A stretch of 64,000 nucleotides of DNA from Flavobacterium sedimenticola (GCF_030053345.1 NZ_JASGBP010000010.1:1-64000); one strand, 5' to 3'. Shown: positions 25,934-34,741, numbered from the stretch's first letter. Notes: generated by a model from the letters alone, not told the origin. Numbers and translations are program-made.

Positions 25934-27046
25934 TTAGCCATTCGATTTTTTGAAAAGATATTCAATTTCAGGATAATAGAATTCTGAAGTATCTCCATCT
26001 TCTTTAGAGATATATTTCCCTGCTTTGAAACTTAGGATTTTTTCCTTCTTCCCAGGACCTTCAAAATAAACTGTTCCATGAGTTCCATCATTCTCTATTC
26101 CAAGAACTATCATTTGATAGTTAGAACTTTTACCAGTTTCAGCATTTATATAAGGTTCAAGAAAAAATCCTTGGATATCTTTCGATAAAATAATATTAGC
26201 TTGATAAAAATCTTTTCCATATCTCCATACATATTGAAGTTCCTTGGGCATAAATTGGCTCTCATTATCTAAAATAATTCTATTAGTCTCATTTTCTTTT
26301 TTTAAAACTTCATCAAAATTAAAAGACTTATTCCGTTCTCTTTTTTTAATCATTTGCTCATAGATAATTTTCCTGGCTCCTTGGTTTGAAATTACCCAGA
26401 AAGCACTAGATATAACAGACTCATTTTCTGACGTAAATCCAAAATCTATATCATGTTTTTTTTCTGGTTTTTCCCAAATACTATAGTCAATCGGATGATG
26501 TTTTAAATATTCGTTAACCTTTAATTTATCCAAGCTATCTCCAAAAAAAATGATAGGTTCTTCACTATAGACATCAACCAAATTAACTTTAAACCTTTTG
26601 ATTTCAACAAAATCTACCCAAACACATACTCTACCTCCGGGAGCTAAACCTGCAGTTATATAATTAAAATTATCCTCTTTGCCATCACACACATATCCTT
26701 TATAAAATAACTCTTTTATTCTATTTACAGGTAATTTAGCTCCTCCCTTATAATGGCACATTTGCAATCTATCATTCAGACCGCCGTAAGCAACACTTAT
26801 GCTGTCCGGAAAAGCGATTCCATATCCGGAATTTCTTGCAGAATCAGGATGTCCCCAACCAAAATCACCTATTGAAGTCAGAGTAGAAGTACTGTTTATC
26901 AATTTCCCTTTTAAATAATAATTAACTCTTGGACCATCAATCCTATAAGAATATGGAGCACTCATTGCTGCAGACCATTCCCTTTCCTTAACTTCATTTT
27001 TGCAGGAAATAACGAAGAAAAAAAATAAAAGTGTTGTATATTTCAT
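25934..27046 (-). CDS. DUF2931-like lipoprotein, copy 2
   Basis: The 370-residue paralogue of the 23582-24685 product has lipobox FVISC (Cys near residue 15). Shared landmarks are W-S-A-A-M-S-A-P, IGDFGWGHP, YGGLNDRLQMC and GLAPGGRVCVWV, and both carry the EYLKHHPI / NYLKHHPI segment followed by W-E-x-P and a DFGF/DYGF block. The middle third has diverged and contains an Lys/Glu-rich insertion near 245. The two copies are separated by two unrelated secreted-protein genes, so the duplication is not a simple adjacent tandem. Function unknown. Confidence 0.8.
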   Translation of the reverse strand: MKYTTLLFFFFVISCKNEVKEREWSAAMSAPYSYRIDGPRVNYYLKGKLINSTSTLTSIGDFGWGHPDSARNSGYGIAFPDSISVAYGGLNDRLQMCHYKGGAKLPVNRIKELFYKGYVCDGKEDNFNYITAGLAPGGRVCVWVDFVEIKRFKVNLVDVYSEEPIIFFGDSLDKLKVNEYLKHHPIDYSIWEKPEKKHDIDFGFTSENESVISSAFWVISNQGARKIIYEQMIKKRERNKSFNFDEVLKKENETNRIILDNESQFMPKELQYVWRYGKDFYQANIILSKDIQGFFLEPYINAETGKSSNYQMIVLGIENDGTHGTVYFEGPGKKEKILSFKAGKYISKEDGDTSEFYYPEIEYLFKKSNG

Positions 27047-27105
27047 TGTCTTTTTTTAGATGGTTGTCAAAACTGACGGCTAACTCTCTGATATGTGTTA
27101 GCACC

Positions 27106-27182
27106 ATCTATTCTAATGCTAATATACAAAAAAACACTACAAAAATAAAGCTCTCTCGAGGCTTCGGGACTGAAAGGGTTTA
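27106..27182 (-). repeat. Islet repeat R2 (terminator-like plus leader)
   Basis: A copy of the repeat at 28007-28090. Shared blocks are CCATCTAT, CTAATATACAAAAAA, CGAGGCTTCGGG and AAAGGGTTT. On the minus strand it reads as a partial hairpin, a T-rich tail and TATATTAG. It lies between the 27220-27963 gene and DUF2931 copy 2. Confidence 0.65.
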
Positions 27183-27219
27183 TTGTTACAAAACTACTAT
27201 CACTAGTACTTTCTATTCT

Positions 27220-27963
27220 TTATAGATTTCTCATATTGATTTCACGGAAGATTTCCTTGTAAAGTTTGATTTCGTCAATAGAATCATAATCTCTGTAAGT
27301 AGTTTTGTTTATACTATTGCCAATTGACATAATCACAACTTCATTATTTTTATTTAACCAAAAGGTTGATATGTAAGTTTCATCACCTAATTTAACTTTT
27401 TTTAAAGTAATGATTTCACCTTCTCGCTTAACAATAACATCTTCTACGTAAACTAAAGGAACGTTCTCTATATAACCTGTAAGTTTGAATGAATTAATAA
27501 GATTTAGCGTGGCTATTTTCCCTTTTCTTGAATAGTCGAGTGTTGAAAGGTAATATGATAAAAATGAAAAAGGGATTGTTGGAAATTTAGTAATAAGTGT
27601 ATCAACTTTGGTTCTGGATTTATAAGTCCAAATTTGAAGGCTATCTTTTTGTTTTACATTTACGTAAATGCTGTCCAACCTCATAAGTTCTCCTTTTTGT
27701 GCAAAGATTTCATAATCTATTTTATGTGTAGTTAATGAAGTATTATTATAACATTCAATACTTTCAGTCACTGTATATTTAGTATCTTCTAATATGTTTT
27801 CAGAAACCATTATCGATTTTAAGGACAGAGAATCTTTCGAAATATTTACTTCCCCTTTGCCGGATTTATCACTATATGATTTCAAAGTATAGCGACTAAC
27901 GTTTGATTGGCCAAAAGCAAATTGAAAGAACATAAAAAAAAGGATTATCATTTTTTCTTTCAT
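27220..27963 (-). CDS. Secreted hypothetical protein, 247 aa
   Basis: A signal peptide (MIILFFMFFQFAFGQ, cleavage near 18) is followed by about 225 residues of beta-rich, Ser/Thr/Lys-rich sequence. It has no lipobox and no recognised domain. The pattern (SKDSLSLKSIMVSENILED, GDETYISTFWLNKNNEVV near 200) is like uncharacterised Bacteroidetes periplasmic proteins. It is AT-rich, as is the rest of the islet, with repeat R1 upstream and R2 downstream. Confidence 0.72.
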   Translation of the reverse strand: MKEKMIILFFMFFQFAFGQSNVSRYTLKSYSDKSGKGEVNISKDSLSLKSIMVSENILEDTKYTVTESIECYNNTSLTTHKIDYEIFAQKGELMRLDSIYVNVKQKDSLQIWTYKSRTKVDTLITKFPTIPFSFLSYYLSTLDYSRKGKIATLNLINSFKLTGYIENVPLVYVEDVIVKREGEIITLKKVKLGDETYISTFWLNKNNEVVIMSIGNSINKTTYRDYDSIDEIKLYKEIFREINMRNL

Positions 27964-28006
27964 AAAGTTATAGAATTATTGTTAACTAACTAGTATGAAG
28001 AATTCT

Positions 28007-28090
28007 CCATCTATCCTGGATACTAATATACAAAAAATTAGGACAAAAAGAAAAACCCTCTCTCCCGAGGCTTCGGGGCTAAAAGGGTTT
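28007..28090 (-). repeat. Islet repeat R1, including the purA terminator
   Basis: This is the best-formed copy. On the minus strand AAACCCT ... CCCCGAAGCCTCGGG ... AGGGTTT folds into a stem with a T-rich tail, so it can terminate purA. It then continues into TTTTTTGTATATTAG and a GGATAGATGG block also present in R2. Confidence 0.7.
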
Positions 28091-28102
28091 CTAAATTAGC
28101 AT

Positions 28103-28184
28103 TGTCATTTTGAACGCAGTGAAAAATCACATAACACCAAGTTAATGAGATTTCTCTCCCGAAGTGTCAGGATCGAAATGACAA
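28103..28184. repeat. Imperfect long inverted repeat (MITE/REP-like)
   Basis: The ends read TTGTCATTTTGA and TCGAAATGACAA, and inner blocks GTGAAAAATCAC and GAGATTTCTC are also partly complementary. Such ~80-bp hairpins with a TGTCATTT/AAATGACA end and a GAGATTTCTC block recur in flavobacterial intergenic DNA (recalled from general knowledge, not searched). It lies immediately after purA at the islet boundary. Confidence 0.6.
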
Positions 28185-28194
28185 AGAGACTGTT

Positions 28195-29466
28195 TTATCT
28201 GGTAATCGTCTGTTTCCTATCCGGTCCAACCGAAACTATCTTGATGGGCACTTCGACTTCACGCTCTATGAATTCGATGTATTCTTTTAATTCTATCGGT
28301 AAAACTTCGTAACTGGTCATTCCGGTTAAATCGGCTTGCCAGCCTTTGAATTCGGTATAAATCGGTGTTACATTTTCTTCTTCTATATTGTAAGGTAAAT
28401 GGTGAATCACTTGGCCTTTGTAGTTGTAAGCGGTACAAACTTTCAGCGTGTCAAAACCCGAAAGCACATCGCCTTTCATCATCATTAATTGCGTTACACC
28501 GTTGATTTGGATGGCGTATTTTAACGCTACTAAATCCAACCAACCGCAACGTCTTTTTCTGCCGGTTACCGAACCGAATTCGTTCCCTACTTTTGCCATG
28601 ATATCGCCGTCTTCGCCGAAATCCTCCGTAGGAAACGGTCCCGAACCGACACGGGTCGTGTAGGCTTTGAAAATACCGTATACTTCTTTGATTTTATTCG
28701 GGGCAATGCCCAATCCGGTGCATGCTCCGGCAGCTGTAGTGTTGGAAGAAGTAACAAAGGGATAGGTACCAAAATCCACATCAAGCAAAGAACCTTGAGC
28801 GCCTTCACAAAGAATGGATTTGCCGGTTTTTTGAGCTTGTGCCAAATATTCTTCACTGTCGATGAAAGTGAGTTTTTTCAAATCTTCAACCGCTTCGAAA
28901 AATTCTTTCTCCAATTCGGATAAATTGTATTGAATATTCACGTCGTAAAACGCAATCATCGCTTCGTGTTTGTCGGCCAAAGCGCGGTACCGTTCTTTAA
29001 AATCGTCCAATTCGATATCGCCTACGCGGATTCCGTTGCGACCGGTTTTATCCATATAGGTTGGCCCGATTCCTTTTAACGTAGAACCGATTTTGGCTTT
29101 GCCTTTGGCGGCTTCCGAAGCGGCATCTAACAAACGATGCGTGGGTAAAATTAAGTGCGCTTTGCGCGAAATCAATAATTTCGATTTAATATCCATATTG
29201 AATTTCGCCAAACCGTCAATCTCACTTTTAAAGACTACCGGGTCAATTACGACGCCGTTGCCTATAATATTGATATTTTTGGAGTGAAAAATTCCCGAAG
29301 GAATTGTTCTCAAAACATGTTTAATTCCGTCAAATTCTAAAGTGTGTCCGGCGTTGGGTCCGCCCTGAAATCGTGCAATGATGTCGTATTGTGAAGTGAG
29401 AACATCTACGATTTTTCCTTTTCCTTCATCGCCCCATTGTAATCCGAGTAGTAAATCTACGGTCAT
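28195..29466 (-). CDS. purA: Adenylosuccinate synthetase
   Basis: The 423-residue protein has the P-loop-like GLQWGDEGKGK at residues 8-18, FQGGPNAGHT near 34, the IMP-binding KGIGPTYMDKTGRNG near 130, GAQGSLLDVDFGTYPFVTSS near 218, TRVGSGPFPTE near 270 and the C-terminal VGPDRKQTI. It converts IMP and aspartate to adenylosuccinate with GTP. It follows the Fur-family gene by 44 bases, and the order rsh - fur - purA is common in flavobacteria. Its last ~46 codons have a diverged twin at 23265-23404. Confidence 0.97.
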   Translation of the reverse strand: MTVDLLLGLQWGDEGKGKIVDVLTSQYDIIARFQGGPNAGHTLEFDGIKHVLRTIPSGIFHSKNINIIGNGVVIDPVVFKSEIDGLAKFNMDIKSKLLISRKAHLILPTHRLLDAASEAAKGKAKIGSTLKGIGPTYMDKTGRNGIRVGDIELDDFKERYRALADKHEAMIAFYDVNIQYNLSELEKEFFEAVEDLKKLTFIDSEEYLAQAQKTGKSILCEGAQGSLLDVDFGTYPFVTSSNTTAAGACTGLGIAPNKIKEVYGIFKAYTTRVGSGPFPTEDFGEDGDIMAKVGNEFGSVTGRKRRCGWLDLVALKYAIQINGVTQLMMMKGDVLSGFDTLKVCTAYNYKGQVIHHLPYNIEEENVTPIYTEFKGWQADLTGMTSYEVLPIELKEYIEFIEREVEVPIKIVSVGPDRKQTITR

Positions 29467-29510
29467 TGTGTTGTTGGTGTTGATTATTTGTAGTTAGTAG
29501 TTGTGATTTT

Positions 29511-29963
29511 TTATTCTTTTTTATTCGCATAGAAATACAACGAGTGGTTGTGAATTTCAATCCCGAAAATTTCTTCGATGGTTTGTTTGATGGTTTGAAT
29601 TCTCGGGTCGCAAAATTCAATGACTTCGCCGGTATCAGTCATAATAATATGATCGTGTTGCTTGTCGAAGTATGACTTTTCGTAATGCGCTTGGTTTTGA
29701 CCGAACTGGTGCTTGCGAACCAAACCGCAATCCAGTAAGAGTTCAATGGTATTGTACAACGTAGCACGCGACACACGGTAGTTTTTGTTTTTCATTTTGA
29801 TGTACAAATTCTCGATATCAAAATGTTCCTCACTATCGTAAATTTCCTGAAGGATAGCGTAGCGTTCAGGGGTTTTGCGATGTCCGTTATTTTCCAGGTA
29901 CATCGTAAAAACGTTTTTTACAATCTCCTGATTTTTGGCGTTATCGTTAGCGATTAATGTCAT
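29511..29963 (-). CDS. Fur-family transcriptional regulator
   Basis: The 150-residue protein has the Fur winged helix ([19 protein letters not shown] near residue 30, then [20 protein letters not shown] near 72) and the metal/dimer domain with [17 protein letters not shown] near 108. The Cys-x-x-Cys of typical Fur/PerR in that position is replaced by M-T-D-T, so the structural zinc site looks absent; the His-Asp-His ligands remain. It probably senses a metal or peroxide, but which is not clear. A full promoter lies immediately upstream and would give an almost leaderless message. purA is downstream. Confidence 0.9.
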   Translation of the reverse strand: MTLIANDNAKNQEIVKNVFTMYLENNGHRKTPERYAILQEIYDSEEHFDIENLYIKMKNKNYRVSRATLYNTIELLLDCGLVRKHQFGQNQAHYEKSYFDKQHDHIIMTDTGEVIEFCDPRIQTIKQTIEEIFGIEIHNHSLYFYANKKE

Positions 29964-29967
29964 GTGG

Positions 29968-29998
29968 CAAAGGTAATTTTTTTGTTTAAGGTTTCAAA
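29968..29998 (-). promoter_or_regulatory. Full Bacteroidetes-type promoter for the Fur-family gene
   Basis: On the minus strand TTTG, exactly 19 bases, then TACCTTTG. The box ends only five bases before the ATG at 29963, so the transcript should start at or within the start codon. Confidence 0.7.
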
Positions 29999-30059
29999 GT
30001 TTCGCGTTCAAAGTTTCGGGTTTCGGATAGAACGGTTACTAACCGCTACCGGAACCTGC

Positions 30060-32279
30060 TTAATTGGTGTACACTCGGGTTACTTTATCCACGCCGTCTA
30101 TTTTTTTAATGTTATCAATGAGTTTTTTCAAAATACTGTTGTTTTGAACAATCACCGAAACCTGTCCGTTAAAAATTCCGGCTTCACCACTGAGCGAAAT
30201 ACTTTGAATGTTCACGTGCATGTTATTGGAAATTACTTTGGTTAACTCGTTGGTCAATCCCAAACTGTCCATTCCGGTAATTTTCAGAGTGGCTTTAAAT
30301 TCTTGTTGGGTCGAATCAATCCATTTGGCCGGCATAATGCGATAGGCGTAATTGGATTGTAATGTGATGGCGTTCGGGCAATCTTTTTTGTGCACTTTGA
30401 TACCCTCGTTGATGGTAATAAAGCCAAACACATCATCGCCCGGTATCGGGTTGCAACAGTTGGCCAATTTGTAATCGAGTTTGTCTTGTTCGGTTCCGAA
30501 TACCAATAAATCGTAATTTTTACTCAATTCCGGTTTGTTAATTTCATCCGGATTCGTACTTGGCGAACGCTTGATTTTACTTTTGAAGAAGTTCATCAAG
30601 GTGTTGCTTTTTTGCGCGGCAAAATCTTTCAATTGTTGGTTTTCAATAGAACCGATACCTACGCGGTAAAACAAATCGAGACTGGTTTTGAGTTTGAAGA
30701 AATTGACCAATTCATTGACCACCGATTCGTTGAGAGTGATTTTGAGATGCTTTAATTTTCGCGTCAGCAACTCTTTACCGTCTTCAGCAATTTTTTTGGT
30801 GTTTTCGTTGAGAACATTTCTGATTTTATTCTTGGCTCTTGATGTCGTCACATAATCCAACCAGTTGATGGTTGGTTTTTGATGCGGCGAGGTAATCACT
30901 TCAATTTGATCCCCGCTTTTCAATTCGTGGTTCAGCGGAACCAACTTTCCGTTCACACGCGTTCCTCTGGTTTTGATGCCGATTTCCGAGTGGATGCTGA
31001 AGGCAAAATCCAGAGAAGTGGCACCTTTGGGCAGCGATTTGATTTCGCCTTTCGGGGTAAAGACAAAAATTTCTTTAGCATACAAATTCATTTTGAAGTC
31101 TTCCACAAAATCAACCGCATTGGTTTCCGAACTTTCGAGTGCTTCTTTCAACAAATTCAACCAAACATCCAATCCGCTTTCTTCGGTAGCACCTTGTTTG
31201 TATTTGTAATGGGCTGCGTACCCTTTTTCGGCAATTTCATCCATACGCTCGCTTCGTACCTGAATTTCAACCCAACGGCCTTTAGGACCCATCACGGTGA
31301 TGTGTAGCGCTTCATAACCGGTTGATTTGGGCGACGAAATCCAATCGCGCAAACGGCTCGGGCTAGGACGGTAGTGATCGGTGACAATCGAGTAAATCTT
31401 CCAAGCCAAAAACTTTTCGTCGTGCAAGTTCGATTTGTAAATGATGCGCAAGGCGAATTTGTCATAAACTTCGTCAAAAGTTACATTTTGTGCGGCCATT
31501 TTTCGACGGATGGAATAAATCGATTTCGGTCGGCCTTTGATGGTATATTCAACGCCTTCTTCGTCTAACGATTTCTTCAATACATCCGAAATGGTTTTGA
31601 TGTAAGCGTCTTGTTCTTCTTTGGTTTCTTTGATTTTACTGACAATATCGGCGTAAACTTCGGGTTCGGTATATTTTAATCCTAAGTCTTCTAATTTGGT
31701 TTTGATGTTATACAATCCCAAACGATGCGCCAAGGGCGCGTAAATGTACAAGGTTTCGGAAGCAATTTTGACCTGTTTGTAATCGGGCATCGAATCCATG
31801 GTTTGCATGTTGTGCAAACGATCGGCAATTTTGATGAGAATCACCCGAACATCATCGTTCAATGTCAGCAGCATTTTGCGGAAATTTTCCGCCTGCATCG
31901 AAATGTTCATGTCTTTTTTAACCTGAGCAATCTTGGTTAAGCCTTCCACCAAATGGGCAATCTTAGGATTGAACATACGCTCAATGTCTTCCAAAGTCAC
32001 ATCGGTGTCTTCCACCACGTCGTGCATTAGGGCTGCTGCGATACTGGTGGCGCCCAATCCGATTTCGGAGGCCACAATTTTGGCTACACCAATCGGATGA
32101 AAAATATAGGCTTCGCCCGATTTGCGGCGTTGGTCTTTGTGGGCATCAACGGCAACGTCAAATGCCTTGCGAATCATTTTTTTATCGGCATCTGTCAGGG
32201 TTTGGTAACTAATGCGGAGTAATTCTTTGTATTCTCGGGCAATGGCTTTTTTTTCTTCTTCTAAATCAATCTCAGTCAT
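30060..32279 (-). CDS. rsh: RelA/SpoT-family (p)ppGpp synthetase/hydrolase
   Basis: The 739-residue protein has the Rel architecture in order. The HD hydrolase domain comes first (FHPIGVAKIVA near 60 and HDVVEDTDV near 86, catalytic His-Asp present), then the synthetase domain (RPKSIYSIRRKM near 247, STGYEALHITV near 320), TGS (VFTPKGEIKSLPKGATSLDF near 412), a zinc-finger/helical region with CCNPIPGD near 605, and a C-terminal ACT domain. With both catalytic halves intact it should make and break (p)ppGpp in response to starvation. It lies upstream of the Fur-family gene and purA. Confidence 0.95.
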   Translation of the reverse strand: MTEIDLEEEKKAIAREYKELLRISYQTLTDADKKMIRKAFDVAVDAHKDQRRKSGEAYIFHPIGVAKIVASEIGLGATSIAAALMHDVVEDTDVTLEDIERMFNPKIAHLVEGLTKIAQVKKDMNISMQAENFRKMLLTLNDDVRVILIKIADRLHNMQTMDSMPDYKQVKIASETLYIYAPLAHRLGLYNIKTKLEDLGLKYTEPEVYADIVSKIKETKEEQDAYIKTISDVLKKSLDEEGVEYTIKGRPKSIYSIRRKMAAQNVTFDEVYDKFALRIIYKSNLHDEKFLAWKIYSIVTDHYRPSPSRLRDWISSPKSTGYEALHITVMGPKGRWVEIQVRSERMDEIAEKGYAAHYKYKQGATEESGLDVWLNLLKEALESSETNAVDFVEDFKMNLYAKEIFVFTPKGEIKSLPKGATSLDFAFSIHSEIGIKTRGTRVNGKLVPLNHELKSGDQIEVITSPHQKPTINWLDYVTTSRAKNKIRNVLNENTKKIAEDGKELLTRKLKHLKITLNESVVNELVNFFKLKTSLDLFYRVGIGSIENQQLKDFAAQKSNTLMNFFKSKIKRSPSTNPDEINKPELSKNYDLLVFGTEQDKLDYKLANCCNPIPGDDVFGFITINEGIKVHKKDCPNAITLQSNYAYRIMPAKWIDSTQQEFKATLKITGMDSLGLTNELTKVISNNMHVNIQSISLSGEAGIFNGQVSVIVQNNSILKKLIDNIKKIDGVDKVTRVYTN

Positions 32280-32367
32280 AGCATATTCTTCAATTCTCTA
32301 AAAATAAGAATTATTGGTTAAAATTACAACAATAAAATTCTTAAATCCGTATTAAATTCTACCGGGA

Positions 32368-33912
32368 TTAATTGACCCGATTGAAATCCAAATCATGAAA
32401 ATCGTAACTGAAATCGGTTAGTGGTGAGATGGCTTTCATTGTAAAATGCGAAACGGATCCGTTATCCGATTTATCGAAAAAAATATGGGCATCGGCGTTA
32501 AAACTTCTGACATTCCATTTTACCACAAAATTTTGGTCTTTATAAAAGAATATTTCACCGGTTAATCGAGGTGAACGTTTGGAAGCGAAATACAATTTTC
32601 CTTTTTTCTCGGTAATCACCACTTCTCCGAACCAATTATCTTTGAAAGTTCCGATATAAGGAGTGAAGTCGATTTTACTTTTTTTATCGTTCAAATTTCG
32701 ACTCACTACAGCCCAAACTTCATCCGTAATTTTGTCGGCATTATCTACCTTTTCTCTTCTTTCCTGACCCAAATAAGCCAAGTGATCAAATTTCGGCAAA
32801 CCCAAATAACGGTCTTTTATGGTGTTGGAAATCACATTAAAAGCAGCTCCGGTTTGTTGGTTGGTGAGGACTATGATGCCCAATTGTACATCGGGAATCA
32901 TTAGGGTTTGCGTCACAATGCCATCCAAGCCGCCGGTGTGTGAGACTTGCAAATGACCGTTGAGGTCGGTGAGTTGCCAACCCAACCCATAGCATTTAAA
33001 ATTAGAAGTATACGGATAGGGATTTCCGGTCGGCAAAATGGTCTGCGGTTTCCACATTTCTTTCCATTGTTTTTCACTGAATAACCTTTGGCCGTTGCCG
33101 TATTTTCCCTGATTCATCTGTACAATCAACCACTGACTCAAATCGTTTACCGAAGCGTATAAGCCGGCAGCGGCGTCAAAAATAGGGTTGGTGTAGCGCG
33201 GAATTACTTCCAGTTTATCTTTCATGGGTACATGAGGGACAATAATGTTGGTGGTATCTTTTAATCGAGACCATGATGCAGCGCTTCGGTTCATGCCAAT
33301 GGGCTTCATCAATCGTTCCTCCACAAAATCACACCAACTTTGGCCCGATACTTTTTCGATGACTTCTCCGGCAATCACATAGAGTAAATTATCGTAGTCG
33401 TATTTGGTTCGAAAACCCGAAACGGGTTTCAAGTAACGGATGTTTCTAACGATGTCCTTAGGTGTAAAATCGTGGCCGTCGGGCCAAATCATCAAATCAC
33501 CGGCGCCTAAACCGAGTCCGCTTTTATGGGTGAGTAAATCGCGAATCGTAAATTCGGCAGTCACATACTCGTTATACATTTTGAATTCGGGCAAGTAGGT
33601 AACCACTTTATCGTCCCAATTGATTTTTCCTTCATCCACTAAAACAGCCAAGGCGGAAGCCGTAAAAGCCTTGCTGTTGGAGGCAATACCAAATAGTGTA
33701 TTGGCATCTGTTTTTTGTTTTGTTTTGATGTTACGCACGCCATAGCCTTTGGCTAAAACCAATTTGCCGTCTTTTACAATACCTACCGCTATTCCGGGAA
33801 TATTGAAGGTTTTCAGCGTGTTTTCAACCAAGGTGTCGAGTTCGGATTCCCTAATTTGGGCATGGAGCGATAGGCTTGTCAGTGCAAGCAGCAACGATAC
33901 TTTAAAATTCAT
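32368..33912 (-). CDS. Serine hydrolase of the class C beta-lactamase/PBP-like family
   Basis: The 514-residue protein has a signal peptide (LLLALTSLSLHAQ). The three penicilloyl-serine motifs are present: S-x-x-K as ASNSKAF near residue 78, Y-x-N as YDYDNLLYV near 172, and H-T-G as VSHTGGLDG near 330. A C-terminal domain of about 110 residues, of the DUF3471 kind, follows. Such enzymes are periplasmic peptidases or esterases, and true beta-lactam resistance cannot be inferred. It starts 20 bases after the SpoU-type gene and is likely in its transcript. Confidence 0.9.
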   Translation of the reverse strand: MNFKVSLLLALTSLSLHAQIRESELDTLVENTLKTFNIPGIAVGIVKDGKLVLAKGYGVRNIKTKQKTDANTLFGIASNSKAFTASALAVLVDEGKINWDDKVVTYLPEFKMYNEYVTAEFTIRDLLTHKSGLGLGAGDLMIWPDGHDFTPKDIVRNIRYLKPVSGFRTKYDYDNLLYVIAGEVIEKVSGQSWCDFVEERLMKPIGMNRSAASWSRLKDTTNIIVPHVPMKDKLEVIPRYTNPIFDAAAGLYASVNDLSQWLIVQMNQGKYGNGQRLFSEKQWKEMWKPQTILPTGNPYPYTSNFKCYGLGWQLTDLNGHLQVSHTGGLDGIVTQTLMIPDVQLGIIVLTNQQTGAAFNVISNTIKDRYLGLPKFDHLAYLGQERREKVDNADKITDEVWAVVSRNLNDKKSKIDFTPYIGTFKDNWFGEVVITEKKGKLYFASKRSPRLTGEIFFYKDQNFVVKWNVRSFNADAHIFFDKSDNGSVSHFTMKAISPLTDFSYDFHDLDFNRVN

Positions 33913-33932
33913 ACGTTTTAATTTACATAATG

Positions 33933-34724
33933 CTAAAACCCTCTTTGGCGTTTGGCTTCAAAAATCAGGATGGCAGCCGCCACAGACACATTCATGCTGT
34001 CTATTTCGCCCTGCATCGGAATGATAATGTTTTGGGTCGCCTTATCCCGCCAAAGTTGGGACAGTCCGGTGGCTTCTGTGCCAACAACCAAGGCCGTAGG
34101 AGTAGTGTAGTTTTGGGTATGGTATGCCGTGGCATTTTGCAGCGTAGCACTGTAAAATGAAATGTTGTTTTGAATCAGATACGAGATAACGTCTTCGGTG
34201 GATGCCACAGCAATTTGATTGGTAAACAAGCAACCCACGCTCGAACGAACAATATTCGGATTGTATAAATCGGTTTTGGGATTCGCCAAAATTACCGCAT
34301 CAACCCTCGCGGCGTCGCAAGTGCGTAATAGCGCGCCGATATTCCCGGGTTTTTCGATGTTCTCCATCACGACAATGAGCGGATTTTCGGGAAGTCGTAA
34401 ATCGGATAGTTGCAACGACTTGGTTTGGGCTACCGCCAATAGTCCTTCGGTCGTGTCGCGATACGCTAATTTCTGATAGACTTCTTTAGAAATCGCAATC
34501 ACTTCGGCCGGGCCGGAGCCGATAATTTTTCGGAGTTGAGATTCGGAAATCAATTCGGGCCAAAACAGCACTGTTTCCAATACATAGCCGCCTTTGAGTG
34601 CCAATTCGATTTCGCGTTGCCCTTCAATTAAAAAAGTCCCGGTTTGCTTACGAACCTTGGCTTTTTCTTGTAAAAGCACTACCGATTTAATAAAAGGATT
34701 TTGAGCGCTGGTGATTTGTTTCAT
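33933..34724 (-). CDS. TrmH/RlmB-type (SpoU) RNA 2'-O-methyltransferase
   Basis: The 263-residue protein has an N-terminal SpoU substrate-binding domain and the C-terminal SPOUT knot. Motif 1 is KPGNIGALLRTCDAA near residue 130, motif 2 VVGTEATGLSQ near 206, and motif 3 IPMQGEIDSMNVSVAAAIL near 237. It should methylate a ribose in rRNA or tRNA; the exact site is not evident. The ATG at 34724 is preferred over the TTG at 34736. A TACCTTTG box lies 17 bases upstream of the start. Confidence 0.9.
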   Translation of the reverse strand: MKQITSAQNPFIKSVVLLQEKAKVRKQTGTFLIEGQREIELALKGGYVLETVLFWPELISESQLRKIIGSGPAEVIAISKEVYQKLAYRDTTEGLLAVAQTKSLQLSDLRLPENPLIVVMENIEKPGNIGALLRTCDAARVDAVILANPKTDLYNPNIVRSSVGCLFTNQIAVASTEDVISYLIQNNISFYSATLQNATAYHTQNYTTPTALVVGTEATGLSQLWRDKATQNIIIPMQGEIDSMNVSVAAAILIFEAKRQRGF

Positions 34725-34741
34725 GATTGGCAGCAAAACGT

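Noticed and set aside
30879..31307. 142-codon frame antisense to rsh
   Set aside because: Shadow frame of a well-conserved gene; the Phe-rich composition is what antisense reading of Lys/Glu codons gives.
32368..33912. Serine hydrolase as a beta-lactam resistance gene
   Set aside because: The three active-site motifs define only the broad beta-lactamase/PBP-like fold, and the long C-terminal domain and context fit an envelope peptidase or esterase.
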